A stretch of 64,000 bases of DNA from Anaeromonas gelatinilytica (GCF_016820635.1 NZ_WSFU01000088.1:43878-107877); one strand, 5' to 3'; shown: positions 46,593 to 54,684, numbered from the stretch's first letter. The notes: generated by a model from the sequence alone, not told the origin. Program-made: numbers and translations.

Positions 46593-47969
46593 ATGGAAAA
46601 TGAAAATAGAATGGGAACACAACCAATTGTCCCATTATTGTTTAAACTATCAATACCATCTATTATATCCATGGCTATTCAAGCTCTATATAATGTTGTT
46701 GATAGCATTTACATAGGTAATTACGATTCTCTTGCCTTAACAGGATTGTCTATTGCCTTTCCTATTCAAATGATTCTTATAGCAATTGGAACAGGAACAG
46801 GTGTAGGTACTAGTGCTATGATATCTCAACAATTAGGCAAAGGAAATAAAGATAATGCCTCTAGTGCTACTGAACACGTACTTATATTATCTTTCGTCTA
46901 TGGAATAGTTATGGCCATTATTGGGATTTTATTTTCTAATAATCTTATTTCTCTTTTTACTAATAATTCTGAAATAATAAGTTATGGTACCCTATATATA
47001 AGAATAATACTTATTGGATCAACTGCCATGTTTATTCCAATGATATCTAATAATATTCTTCGTGGAGAAGGAAATACTTTTATACCTATGATATCGATGC
47101 TAATAGGATCCATTATTAATATAATACTAGACCCATTATTAATATTTGGTATAGGGTTTTTTCCAGAATTAGGTGTAGAAGGAGCAGCAATCGCTACAGT
47201 ATTAGCCCGACTATTGAGTGGTATATTTATAGTTTTAATGATTTTCAAAGGAAATAATGAAATAAAAGTAAATTTTAAAGATTTCTCTTTTAATTTTGAT
47301 ATTATAAAAGACATATATAAAGTTGGTTTTCCAGCAATGATAATGCAAATGTTAGCATCTTTTATGACCAGTGGATTAAATCTTATAGTTGGAGCCTTTA
47401 GTGAAACTGCAATAGCAGCCACAGGCATATATTTTAAATTACAATCTTTTGTATTTATGCCTGTATTCGGACTTAATCAAGGATATATGCCCATAATCGG
47501 GTATAATTATGGGCATAATAACCCTAAAAGAATGAAAAAAACAATTAAATATGGTTTCATTATCTCGTTTATTTTTACCACACTAGGGTTTCTATTGTTT
47601 CAATTAATACCAACTCAATTAATTAACTTATTTATTTCAAGTTCAGAAGAAAATCAAGAACTATTAGAAATAGGAACTATAGCATTAAAAACTATAAGCA
47701 TTGCTTTTCCAATTATTGGCCCTGCTATTATTGGTTCCACTACGTTTCAAGGAATTGGAAAAGGATTCCATAGTTTAACTTTATCATTTTTACGCCAAAT
47801 AGTTATTCTATTACCCTTTGCATATTTATTAGGTCAATATGGTGGATTAAACTTTATATGGTTCTCTTTTCCATTATCTGAATTAATTGCATTCATATTT
47901 ATGATCTTATGGCTGCGTAAATCCTTAAACAATATATTTTCAACTATGGAAACTAATCAAAAAAACTAG
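46593..47969 (+). CDS. MATE family efflux transporter
   Basis: A 458-residue, 12-helix exporter in two six-helix halves. The N-terminus PIVPLLFKLSIPSIISMAIQALYNVVDSIYIG and the loops AMISQQLGKGNKDNA and NILRGEGNTFIPM are typical of the DinF/NorM-related MATE group. Substrate (drug or metabolite/H+ or Na+ antiport) cannot be told. GGAGGT precedes the ATG. The upstream gap is shared with the divergent MltG-like gene. Confidence 0.92.
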   Translation: MENENRMGTQPIVPLLFKLSIPSIISMAIQALYNVVDSIYIGNYDSLALTGLSIAFPIQMILIAIGTGTGVGTSAMISQQLGKGNKDNASSATEHVLILSFVYGIVMAIIGILFSNNLISLFTNNSEIISYGTLYIRIILIGSTAMFIPMISNNILRGEGNTFIPMISMLIGSIINIILDPLLIFGIGFFPELGVEGAAIATVLARLLSGIFIVLMIFKGNNEIKVNFKDFSFNFDIIKDIYKVGFPAMIMQMLASFMTSGLNLIVGAFSETAIAATGIYFKLQSFVFMPVFGLNQGYMPIIGYNYGHNNPKRMKKTIKYGFIISFIFTTLGFLLFQLIPTQLINLFISSSEENQELLEIGTIALKTISIAFPIIGPAIIGSTTFQGIGKGFHSLTLSFLRQIVILLPFAYLLGQYGGLNFIWFSFPLSELIAFIFMILWLRKSLNNIFSTMETNQKN

Positions 47970-48018
47970 ACATCAAATGTCTAGCCACTATATATTTATC
48001 AATATAAATATATAGTGG
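47966..48018 (+). terminator. Two consecutive hairpins at the end of the MATE gene
   Basis: TAGACAT / ATGTCTA at the stop codon, then a perfect 15-bp stem CCACTATATATTTAT (47985-47999) with 48004-48018. Neither has a T-run, so they may stop or protect transcripts rather than being classical terminators. Confidence 0.45.
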
Positions 48019-48024
48019 GCAGCA

Positions 48025-48234
48025 ACTCCTGCACACACTCATCCAACTAAATAACTTGCTATAGTCCTAGATGTCAATTTTCTATGTCCTAAAGAATCTA
48101 ACATAACAACATAAGTACTTAAAAAACCACTCATACCATATATCTTTGCCCTTTCCATCATGTTCAAAGCTACCTTCTGACTAAGCAGCAGAAGTTGCAC
48201 TCCCGAAATAAAACTTATCAGTAAATTTTAACAT
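48025..48234 (-). pseudogene. Remnant of a family GH1 6-phospho-beta-glucosidase gene
   Basis: From the ATG at 48234 the frame reads MLKFTDKFYFGSATSAA, then a TAG (48181-48183) where GH1 enzymes have Gln, then SEGSFEHDGKGKDIWYEWF, the GH1 N-terminal signature. After that the frame is lost. A different frame continues with SLGHRKLTSRTIASYLVG, which resembles the GHNSYRTSIxWSRL segment that should come about 40 residues later, so an internal deletion is likely. The rest of the gene is gone. It is the last element of the sugar PTS operon. Confidence 0.65.
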
Positions 48235-48239
48235 TTGAA

Positions 48240-48389
48240 TCATCCTTTTCTGTTTTTTATAATTAAAATTACACCGACAGCTATTATTATTAAACCCATT
48301 ATTAAATTTGTATTCTGATTGGAGAACATAGGACTAGTTGCAATCAGAAGCAATCCTATAGAAACTATGAAAAGATACCATTTATTCAT
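48240..48389 (-). CDS. Small two-helix membrane protein, 49 residues
   Basis: A short gene with GGGAGATAAG before the ATG. It encodes MNKWYLFIVSIGLLLIAT, a turn (SPMFSNQNTN) and a second helix LIMGLIIIAVGVILIIKNRKG. It follows the IIA gene by 1 bp and ends 6 bp before the dead GH1 start, so it belongs to the PTS operon. Similar tiny membrane proteins are not recognised by name. Function is unknown; association with the IIC permease is only a guess from position. Confidence 0.6.
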   Translation of the reverse strand: MNKWYLFIVSIGLLLIATSPMFSNQNTNLIMGLIIIAVGVILIIKNRKG

Positions 48390-48390
48390 C

Positions 48391-48708
48391 TTATCTCCCT
48401 TCCTGAAATCGTATATATATATCTATAAACTCTTCAGCTAATATTTTAAAAGCTTCCGCACTCATCATTTGATCTTCTGCATGTACTAATATAAGGCTAA
48501 ATTCAAGCTTTTCATCACTAGCTTCTTTTTGTATCAATTTGGAATGTGATCTATGACCTTGTAGAAAGAGTTCATTCCCTTCTTTTATTTTTTCTTCTGC
48601 TCCTTTAAAATCTCCACTCTTTGCTTTCCCTATAGCGTCAATAAATAATGATCTTGCTGTTCCTACTGCAGAAATTATTTCAAAATAAATCATTTCTAAC
48701 TGTTCCAT
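48391..48708 (-). CDS. PTS lactose/cellobiose-type IIA component
   Basis: A 105-residue helical-bundle IIA protein of the lac family. The phosphoryl-accepting His76 lies in SLILVHAEDQMMSAEAFK. It takes phosphate from HPr and passes it to IIB Cys8 (50209-50523). It is separated from the IIC gene by 82 bp that contain a hairpin (48733-48779). The family handles beta-glycosides such as cellobiose, chitobiose or lactose. Confidence 0.95.
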   Translation of the reverse strand: MEQLEMIYFEIISAVGTARSLFIDAIGKAKSGDFKGAEEKIKEGNELFLQGHRSHSKLIQKEASDEKLEFSLILVHAEDQMMSAEAFKILAEEFIDIYIRFQEGR

Positions 48709-48732
48709 CTTTATCTCCCTTTCTAAATAAAG

Positions 48733-48779
48733 TAAGACTCAGATCAGGTAGCATTTAGCTACCTAAATTCAGAGTCTTT
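48733..48779 (-). repeat. Intercistronic nested hairpin between PTS IIC and IIA genes
   Basis: Inner stem AGGTAGC / GCTACCT (48747-48753 with 48759-48765) and outer arms AAGACTC / GAGTCTT. On the minus strand the following sequence is ACTTTATTT, a poor U-tract; probably an attenuator or mRNA-stabilising element. Confidence 0.5.
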
Positions 48780-48790
48780 TTTATAATATT

Positions 48791-50197
48791 TTATGCTATT
48801 TGTTTATCTTCCTTATCAACTTTATTTACTCTATTTGCCAAAATAACAAATGGTGACCATATTACAAATGAAATAAATAAATTAAATATTGAAGCCAGAC
48901 CGGCTAACCAGCTACCTCCTGTTGCAAGATACGCAAGTACACCTACTGGCATTACCCATGGAACTGCTACAAATGTAGGAGGAATAATTCCTGCTGCTGT
49001 AAGTAAATAAGCAATAGTTGCAGTAATTGGTGGAATTATTAACCATGGTATTATATAAAATGGATTTAACACTATAGGCATACCGAATACTATTGGCTCA
49101 TTTATGTTAAATAATCCCATTGGTGCTCCTAATTTTGCAATTGTTTTTGAATCTTTTCTCTTTGAGAAAATGAATATCGCGATAATTAAAGCAAGGGTTA
49201 TACCGGAACCACCCATTTGTGAATATGCATCAAATGATACTCTAGTCCATATGTAAGGTAGATCTGCTGCGGATTGAGCTGCCTCATATGCTTCTGTATT
49301 TGTAACAAGAGCTGGTAAATAAACTCCATCCATAATTGGAGCAAGTACATTGGGCCCATGTAGACCAAAAAACCAAAATACTTGAATAAGAAATGTCGTA
49401 AGTATAACACTAAACAAACCTTGTGACAAGCCGAGTAATGGCTTTTGTATATATTCTAATATTAAATCATTTATTGAGAAACCTAAATAAGTAACTGATA
49501 AATAACCAAGTGTTGCTGCAACATATACAGCAATTATACCTGGTATTATAGCTGCAAACGCTTTATTAACTGCTGATGGTACAGAATCTGGTAATTTTAT
49601 AGTAATTCCTTTTAACATAAGTTTTACGTAAATCATTGATGATATGAATCCTATTATAAGTGCTGTAAATAATCCTGATGCTCCAGCATAAGAAAGACCA
49701 ATATATCCCCAACCTGACACATCAATGTTAAGGTTTTCTCCTACTATTTGAGCTTGAACCCCTAACTCTGTAAGTGCATCTAAATTATCAATGCTTACTC
49801 CTGGAAGTGCATATAAGAAATTTGCAGTTTGTGGTAAAGTTACTATAAATGAAGAAAATGCTATTATACCACCTGCAAGTGGGTTTACATCATAACTTTT
49901 GGCAATATTATAACCTAAAGAAAATACAAATACCAAAGCTATAATAGCAATCGAACCAAACCATACATTACCATTTATACCGATGATAGGCGCCATTGTT
50001 TCAACAAAAGACGTAGCACCCCATTCAGTAGGTAAATCTCTAAAAAATACATTTAATAAAACTGCTACAGAACCAACCATAGTAATTGGCATAATACCTA
50101 TAAAGGCATCACGTATTGCAACTAAATGTCTTTGAGAACCTATCTTTGCTGCAACAGGTAAAAAATGTTGTTCCATCCATTGAGTAAATTTATTCAT
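48791..50197 (-). CDS. PTS lactose/cellobiose-type IIC permease
   Basis: A 468-residue membrane permease with about ten helices. The N-terminus FTQWMEQHFLPVAAKIGSQRHLVAIRDAFIGIMPITMVGS and the segment GLFNINEPIVFGMPIVLNPFYIIPWLIIPP are diagnostic of the lac/cellobiose IIC family; the Glu in NINEP is part of the sugar site. Context with a MupG-type hydrolase suggests a beta-linked disaccharide of cell wall or glycoside origin as substrate. Confidence 0.95.
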   Translation of the reverse strand: MNKFTQWMEQHFLPVAAKIGSQRHLVAIRDAFIGIMPITMVGSVAVLLNVFFRDLPTEWGATSFVETMAPIIGINGNVWFGSIAIIALVFVFSLGYNIAKSYDVNPLAGGIIAFSSFIVTLPQTANFLYALPGVSIDNLDALTELGVQAQIVGENLNIDVSGWGYIGLSYAGASGLFTALIIGFISSMIYVKLMLKGITIKLPDSVPSAVNKAFAAIIPGIIAVYVAATLGYLSVTYLGFSINDLILEYIQKPLLGLSQGLFSVILTTFLIQVFWFFGLHGPNVLAPIMDGVYLPALVTNTEAYEAAQSAADLPYIWTRVSFDAYSQMGGSGITLALIIAIFIFSKRKDSKTIAKLGAPMGLFNINEPIVFGMPIVLNPFYIIPWLIIPPITATIAYLLTAAGIIPPTFVAVPWVMPVGVLAYLATGGSWLAGLASIFNLFISFVIWSPFVILANRVNKVDKEDKQIA

Positions 50198-50208
50198 TAT
50201 TATCCCCC

Positions 50209-50523
50209 CTATTCGTTAAAATTCTTATAAACTTCTAAGGCATTATCTAAAGCTTTTTCACCATTCATAGTGCCATATACTAGCATATCAATGATAGCAA
50301 CTGGCTTCTTGTTATCTACTCTTTGTTTCATTTTAGATTCAAGATAACGAACTTGAGGTCCTAATAATATTATATCCGCCTTTTTTGATTCTTCTTGAGA
50401 TTCAGCATCCCCTATTGCCCAAATATTTACTTCAATATCTCTTTTATCTGCTGATTCTTGCATCTTTTTTACTAATGCACTTGTTGACATACCTCCTGAA
50501 CAAATCAATAAAATATTTGTCAT
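50209..50523 (-). CDS. PTS lactose/cellobiose-type IIB component
   Basis: A 104-residue phosphotransfer protein. The active Cys8 is in ILLICSGGMSTSALV, and the later motif ADIILLGPQVRYLESKMKQ is typical. It passes phosphate from IIA to the sugar taken up by IIC. It is the first gene after the operator-promoter at 50550-50600. Confidence 0.96.
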   Translation of the reverse strand: MTNILLICSGGMSTSALVKKMQESADKRDIEVNIWAIGDAESQEESKKADIILLGPQVRYLESKMKQRVDNKKPVAIIDMLVYGTMNGEKALDNALEVYKNFNE

Positions 50524-50549
50524 TTAACTCCCCCTTCTAATCCTCTTTG

Positions 50550-50583
50550 TGGTATATACCATTATACATATAATATACCACAT
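50550..50583 (-). promoter_or_regulatory. GntR-type operators at the PTS IIB promoter
   Basis: A perfect 12-bp palindrome TGGTATATACCA (50550-50561), and a second related site read on the minus strand as TGTGGTATATTA (complement of 50571-50582) about 20 bp away. The second one overlaps the -10. The same palindrome recurs at 52883-52894. Candidate binder: the GntR protein encoded in between. Confidence 0.75.
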
Positions 50584-50600
50584 TGTTTCAAAAATGTAAA
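50572..50600 (-). promoter_or_regulatory. Promoter of the PTS IIB-IIC-IIA operon
   Basis: TTTACA, 17 bp, TATATT on the minus strand, about 50 bp before the IIB start. The -10 is covered by an operator half site, so a bound repressor would block it. Confidence 0.6.
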
Positions 50601-50624
50601 CATTCTTTATTAAATATTATTTTA

Positions 50625-51299
50625 TTAGATAGTTATCTCTATTATTTTTTCTTTAGGATTATTATAAGATTTATAATAAATATATGGAGTACCACTTTTT
50701 TTACGCACAACTCCTTCAACCATAATAATCGGTGTATTTATATCTAAATTAAGAGTAGAAGCATATTGGGTAGGTACAGTAATAGGAATAAATTTCTGAG
50801 TCATAGTACTGTCCTTCAAATAACCATTTAGATCTAATAATTTATTAAATCTATTTATATTTTTTTCATCAATAAAACTTCTTATGATGTAAAATTCTTC
50901 CACGTTTTGAGGCTTTCTATCTTTAATTACTACTCTTATAGCTCTGATTATGGAAAATGAATCGTTGTCAGTTAAACCTAAAAGTTCTAATACATCATCT
51001 TTTATGCTATATTTTACATCAAAATTTATAAGTCTATATTCCAATTTTTCATCTTCTGAATTTATAACAGAAGTATTCTTTTTCCATAATGATTTATCTG
51101 ATACAAATGTACCTTTATTCTTTTCCCTATATAGATAACCTTCTTCTACAAGTTCATCTATTGCTTTTCTAACAGTCATTCTGCTAGCATTTAATCGTTT
51201 TGATAAGTCTCTTTCAGATTCAATTGCATCATTAGAGTTTTTATACTGAATTTCCTTTTGTATTTTTTCTTTTATTTGTATATATATTGGTGTTTTCAA
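50625..51299 (-). CDS. GntR family transcriptional regulator (HutC/YvoA subfamily)
   Basis: A 224-residue regulator. The N-terminal winged helix contains ERDLSKRLNASRMTVRKAIDELVEEGYLYREKNKGTFV; the C-terminal UTRA domain (about 85-222) would bind a phosphosugar effector. The subfamily includes NagR/YvoA, which sense GlcN-6-P or GlcNAc-6-P. It lies inside the sugar locus, between MupG and PTS genes, and the palindrome TGGTATATACCA at both promoters is its likely operator. Confidence 0.9.
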   Translation of the reverse strand: MKTPIYIQIKEKIQKEIQYKNSNDAIESERDLSKRLNASRMTVRKAIDELVEEGYLYREKNKGTFVSDKSLWKKNTSVINSEDEKLEYRLINFDVKYSIKDDVLELLGLTDNDSFSIIRAIRVVIKDRKPQNVEEFYIIRSFIDEKNINRFNKLLDLNGYLKDSTMTQKFIPITVPTQYASTLNLDINTPIIMVEGVVRKKSGTPYIYYKSYNNPKEKIIEITI

Positions 51300-51322
51300 A
51301 ATTTAATATATCTCCTTTAAAT

Positions 51323-52411
51323 TTAGTCTATTATTACAAATTTATCCCATGAATTTAAATAATACAATAAAAATAATTCATCTTCAAATATACTTCCTAT
51401 CACATTTTTATTGCCATCATTTGGTATATCTTTCAATACTATATGAAGCTCTCCTTTATAGCGAGTATAATTATCGTTTAAAATAACTACATCTCCTCTT
51501 CTCAAATCACGAGTATTTTGTGGTTTTATTTCGCTATCTCTATATTTAACTCTAGTCATAGTACTTCTTCTCATATAATCACTTATATCTCCCCGTACAA
51601 AATGTTCATCATCATAGAGTATTTTTTCTTCTACTTCAGATAATTTATATTCTTTATTTACTTTAAAGTTTACTTGATTTTCCTTTATCTTAAATAAAGA
51701 CTCAAATTCATCTTCGGTAGCATAACAATTAGCAATAATAACATTATCAATTAAACCTGTAGCTATAAAATGTCTAGCCTGCAAATCAATAGGTAGACTT
51801 CTATGGATTTCAAGAGTACATAAACCCTCATTTATATTCCAAGGTCCAAAGGCATCTTCAGTATTGCTTGATATAAATGATGATAATTCAATATCTTTTT
51901 CCTTGATTCTTTTACTATTTTCTATAAAATAGTCTAATCCTAGCCCAGTATATTTTTGAGGATAAAAATTATGTGAAGATATTACTTTTTCTTTTTTGGG
52001 TTTAAAGCTCAAGATATTTTCAAGTTGATTTATGCTACCACTTGCATTAAATTCAATTTTTAATCCATATTGGTTATATGACATAATAGCTTCTTTACTC
52101 CCATCAAAACTTTCATCCATTCTTATACCATCAGCACCTATCTCATGAAAGAAAGATAAATCATCATACGAAATTCCCAGTTCATTAAATATATAAGGAG
52201 CTACATCTACAATTACTTCCATATCATATTTATGTGCATGTTTTATTCTAATACTAAACTCATTTTTTATTTCATCTTTTGATTTATTACCTAAACCAAG
52301 TAAATTAGTAAATATTCTTTTAACCTTGTATTTTGCAGCTAAATCTATATAGTTTAAGTCATCTCCAATATTAGATTTATCTGGATAAATTGAAATACCT
52401 AAATTTATCAT
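51323..52411 (-). CDS. mupG: MupG-type 6-phospho-N-acetylmuramidase (DUF871)
   Basis: A 362-residue TIM-barrel protein of the DUF871 family. Recognisable segments are LGISIYPDKSNIGDDLNYIDLA, EIGADGIRMDESFDG, LKIEFNASGSINQLENIL, SHNFYPQKYTGLGLDYF and the C-terminal subdomain RGDVVILNDNYTRYKGELHIVL. In S. aureus MupG cleaves MurNAc-6-P-GlcNAc, the product of PTS uptake. It is the second gene of the operator-controlled operon. No murQ, murP or nagZ is nearby, so the substrate could instead be another phosphodisaccharide. Confidence 0.87.
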   Translation of the reverse strand: MINLGISIYPDKSNIGDDLNYIDLAAKYKVKRIFTNLLGLGNKSKDEIKNEFSIRIKHAHKYDMEVIVDVAPYIFNELGISYDDLSFFHEIGADGIRMDESFDGSKEAIMSYNQYGLKIEFNASGSINQLENILSFKPKKEKVISSHNFYPQKYTGLGLDYFIENSKRIKEKDIELSSFISSNTEDAFGPWNINEGLCTLEIHRSLPIDLQARHFIATGLIDNVIIANCYATEDEFESLFKIKENQVNFKVNKEYKLSEVEEKILYDDEHFVRGDISDYMRRSTMTRVKYRDSEIKPQNTRDLRRGDVVILNDNYTRYKGELHIVLKDIPNDGNKNVIGSIFEDELFLLYYLNSWDKFVIID

Positions 52412-52413
52412 AT

Positions 52414-52863
52414 CTACATATCTCCTTTTTTGTTTTTAATATATCTTTCTATGTTCTTTAAAATAGACTCTGCACGAGAAATACTTTTTTTCTTATAAAA
52501 TAAATTCATCAACTTAAAATTCCAATCTTTTAGTTTATCACTAGCAATATAGCTTTCAGAATATGTTACATTTATTTTTTCATCATTTAAATTCTTTATA
52601 TTATAAGAAATTCTATTCGTCCCTTGATTACTTTTAAACTCGGCTATATATTCTTTACATGGCTCAAATTCTAATATATTAACCTCTACATCTCCAGCTC
52701 TGCCTAACTTATTTTTAAGTTCTTTTTCATATGTATAACCCTTTTTAATATCTTCTTTACTAACTTCTCTATTTGTACTAGTTTTTATATCTTGCAATAA
52801 AGAATCGTTGATAAATTCAAAAAATTCTTCTTTCGTTACATCTAAATCCAGGCTAACTTGCAT
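52414..52863 (-). CDS. DUF3284 (SRPBCC-like) protein
   Basis: About 149 residues of an START/SRPBCC-like alpha-beta fold: MQVSLDLDVTKEEFFEFINDSLLQDI at the start and a YIAEFKSNQGTNRISYNI sheet. DUF3284 proteins are typical companions of lac-type PTS operons; their activity is unknown. The frame opens at a GTG (52881), but AGGAGTG lies 7 nt before the ATG at 52863. It is the first gene of the locus, behind an operator. Confidence 0.82.
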   Translation of the reverse strand: MQVSLDLDVTKEEFFEFINDSLLQDIKTSTNREVSKEDIKKGYTYEKELKNKLGRAGDVEVNILEFEPCKEYIAEFKSNQGTNRISYNIKNLNDEKINVTYSESYIASDKLKDWNFKLMNLFYKKKSISRAESILKNIERYIKNKKGDM

Positions 52864-52882
52864 ATAATCACTCCTATACACT

Positions 52883-52894
52883 TGGTATATACCA
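52883..52894 (-). promoter_or_regulatory. GntR-type operator upstream of DUF3284-mupG-gntR
   Basis: Perfect palindrome TGGTATATACCA, identical to that at 50550-50561. It lies just downstream of the -10 (52902-52907), where binding would block initiation. Confidence 0.78.
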
Positions 52895-52901
52895 TAACTT
52901 T

Positions 52902-52929
52902 ATAATATCATATATTCTAAATATTACAA
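52902..52929 (-). promoter_or_regulatory. Promoter of the DUF3284-mupG-gntR operon
   Basis: TTGTAA, 16 bp, TATTAT on the minus strand, about 40 bp before the ATG at 52863. The remaining gap to 53054 holds only the rpsD terminators. Confidence 0.5.
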
Positions 52930-52988
52930 GTATTTTATATTTTAAAACCAACACTATTTTTTATAAAAAGTTAATGCTATATAAATAT

Positions 52989-53050
52989 CAAAACCCACAG
53001 ATTTTATCTGTGGGTTTATCATTAATCTGAAATCTCCAATTTGGAGATCT
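52989..53050 (-). terminator. Tandem terminators of rpsD
   Basis: First hairpin ATCTCCAA / TTGGAGAT (53031-53049), then AAACCCACAGAT / ATCTGTGGGTTT (52990-53017) followed by TTGATATTT on the minus strand. The first one has its T-run on the plus strand. Confidence 0.75.
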
Positions 53051-53053
53051 TTT

Positions 53054-53650
53054 TTATTTTCTTGAATAAAATTCAATTATTGAATGTTCGTCTACTTCCA
53101 CAGGAATCTCTTCCCTTTCAGGTAGCCTATTTAAAGTAGCAGACATATTATTTTCATCTCTATCAATATAATCTAATTGAAAAGATGGATTCTCAAAGTT
53201 TTCTTTAAACATTTCAACATTTTTTGATTTATCTTTTAATGTAATTTCATCCCCTGGATCTATCTCATATGATGGTCTATCAATTTTTTTGTCATTTACT
53301 AATATATGTCCATGATTAACCATTTGTCTAGCCTGTCTAATAGAATTTCCAAATCCTATCCTATAAACCATATTATCTAATCTTCTTTCTAATAATTCTA
53401 TTAATACTTCCCCAGGAATTGAATCTGATTTCATTGCCCTATCTACATATTTTTTTCTAAATTGTTTTTCCATAACCCCATAGTATGCTCTTAATTTTTG
53501 TTTTTCTAATAATTGCATACCATAATTTGAAAGTTTCCTATCTGCTCTACCTGTACCTCTTTCTGCACGTTTCATAGCTTTTGGATGTCCAACTACATTC
53601 ACACCTAATCTTCTACTTAATTTAAAACGTGGTCCCATCATTTTTGCCAT
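53054..53650 (-). CDS. rpsD: 30S ribosomal protein S4
   Basis: The frame is open to 53764, but GGAGG lies upstream of the ATG at 53650, whose product [32 protein letters not shown] is the normal S4 start and gives 198 residues. The S4 RNA-binding domain follows: [44 protein letters not shown]. No zinc cysteines are present near the N-terminus (C-minus form). It is a single gene with its own promoter, outside the ribosomal alpha operon, as in B. subtilis. Confidence 0.96.
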   Translation of the reverse strand: MAKMMGPRFKLSRRLGVNVVGHPKAMKRAERGTGRADRKLSNYGMQLLEKQKLRAYYGVMEKQFRKKYVDRAMKSDSIPGEVLIELLERRLDNMVYRIGFGNSIRQARQMVNHGHILVNDKKIDRPSYEIDPGDEITLKDKSKNVEMFKENFENPSFQLDYIDRDENNMSATLNRLPEREEIPVEVDEHSIIEFYSRK

Positions 53651-53671
53651 TTTATAAATACCTCCGTATCT

Positions 53672-53699
53672 AGAATATATTTGCCGCGGTATATATTCT
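53672..53699 (-). promoter_or_regulatory. rpsD leader hairpin (possible S4 autoregulatory element)
   Basis: In the about 60-nt leader, AGAATATAT pairs with ATATATTCT around the loop ACCGCGGCAA; the ribosome site follows 9-20 nt later. S4 autoregulates rpsD in Bacillus through leader structure, so this is a candidate, but I could not match it to a known leader family. Confidence 0.4.
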
Positions 53700-53719
53700 G
53701 TAACGAATTGCCAATAAAT

Positions 53720-53748
53720 ATTATAACATAGACATATTTCTTTGTAAA
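53720..53748 (-). promoter_or_regulatory. Sigma-A promoter of rpsD
   Basis: TTTACA, 17 bp, TATAAT on the minus strand, about 70 bp before the rpsD ATG. Its -35 lies in the right arm of an 18-bp hairpin (53737-53776) that follows the upstream nitroreductase gene. Confidence 0.7.
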
Positions 53749-53776
53749 TGATAATTTTTATCATTTACAAAGAAAT
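53737..53776 (-). terminator. Long hairpin after the nitroreductase gene, overlapping the rpsD -35
   Basis: TTTCTTTGTAAATGATAA with its exact complement around a 3-4-nt loop, 12 bp after the nitroreductase stop. It is very stable but has no following U-tract on the minus strand. It also contains the rpsD -35. Confidence 0.5.
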
Positions 53777-53787
53777 TATAAAATATT

Positions 53788-54684
53788 TTATAATTTATAC
53801 TCTCCTAAAACACTATAATTAACATCAGCATCAGTTTGTGTATTACCTTCTATAAAGTCCCAAGTATTATTTAATCCCATGTTTTTTGCCATTTGTTCAA
53901 AATAATACATTATAATCCCTATATCCGTTAAATTCTCTTTATTTTTAGGATCTAATACTACTAGTTCAACCCTATCATCTTTCAATATAAATCTCCAAGG
54001 TTGCTTATTTTTATTAGAAGGTGCATATCTCACATAATAAAATAATTGTTCTAAACCTCTTTCTTCTAATTTATTTACATCTATATTTTCCCCAAAATTC
54101 TCATCATATACTATTTCTTTAACGGATAATCTGCTACTTGTAGATTCTTCTACATAATATTTTTTCTCTTTAAATGATCTAATTGTATTTAAATAACCTA
54201 TATCTTCACCTTTCAATCCATCACTATCTGTAATCTTTGAAATTTTACTTTCTCTTTTTGGATAACCAATAGCTACTATGTAATCAATATTGTTACCTTT
54301 TTCATTAAATAATAATTCTTTTATTTCATTAGAAACATTCATAATATTTATCCAACAACTACCTAATTTTAATTTATAAATCTCAGTAAGTAAATTTTCC
54401 ATAGCATATGCTGATTTAATGATTGATTTTTTATCTCTATTTTTAGTTTGAAGTCCGATATAGTGAGGGCTTTTTATCATTACACCAGAATATCCACCTA
54501 TACCTTTCAATTTATCATATATCTTTTCACCATTTTTATAAAATATAAATTCTATATTATTATTATATTTAGCTTTAATATCTTTACTAAAGTCTATTAG
54601 ACTTTCTAATTTATCATCTTCCACCTTTCTGTCTTGATATTCTCTTATCGAATGTCTACTTTTTAAAAAATTACTAAATAACAT
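53788..54684 (-). CDS. Nitroreductase family protein (TM1586-like)
   Basis: An FMN-binding nitroreductase-fold protein of about 298 residues made of two tandem half-domains. The N-terminal half begins with the flavin motif FLKSRHSIREYQDRKVEDDKLESLI; the second carries YVRYAPSNKNKQPWRFIL. This two-domain layout is that of the putative TM nitroreductases (TM1586 type). The frame is open to 54729, but AAAGGGATGG precedes the ATG at 54684 (MLFSNFLKSRHSIREY). Substrate is unknown. Confidence 0.82.
   Translation of the reverse strand: MLFSNFLKSRHSIREYQDRKVEDDKLESLIDFSKDIKAKYNNNIEFIFYKNGEKIYDKLKGIGGYSGVMIKSPHYIGLQTKNRDKKSIIKSAYAMENLLTEIYKLKLGSCWINIMNVSNEIKELLFNEKGNNIDYIVAIGYPKRESKISKITDSDGLKGEDIGYLNTIRSFKEKKYYVEESTSSRLSVKEIVYDENFGENIDVNKLEERGLEQLFYYVRYAPSNKNKQPWRFILKDDRVELVVLDPKNKENLTDIGIIMYYFEQMAKNMGLNNTWDFIEGNTQTDADVNYSVLGEYKL

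Noticed and set aside
46982..47428. Minus-strand ORF opposite the MATE gene
   Set aside because: Shadow frame; the plus-strand gene has full family features.
53651..53764. 38-residue N-terminal extension of S4
   Set aside because: It would translate through the promoter and leader; the normal S4 start has a proper ribosome site.
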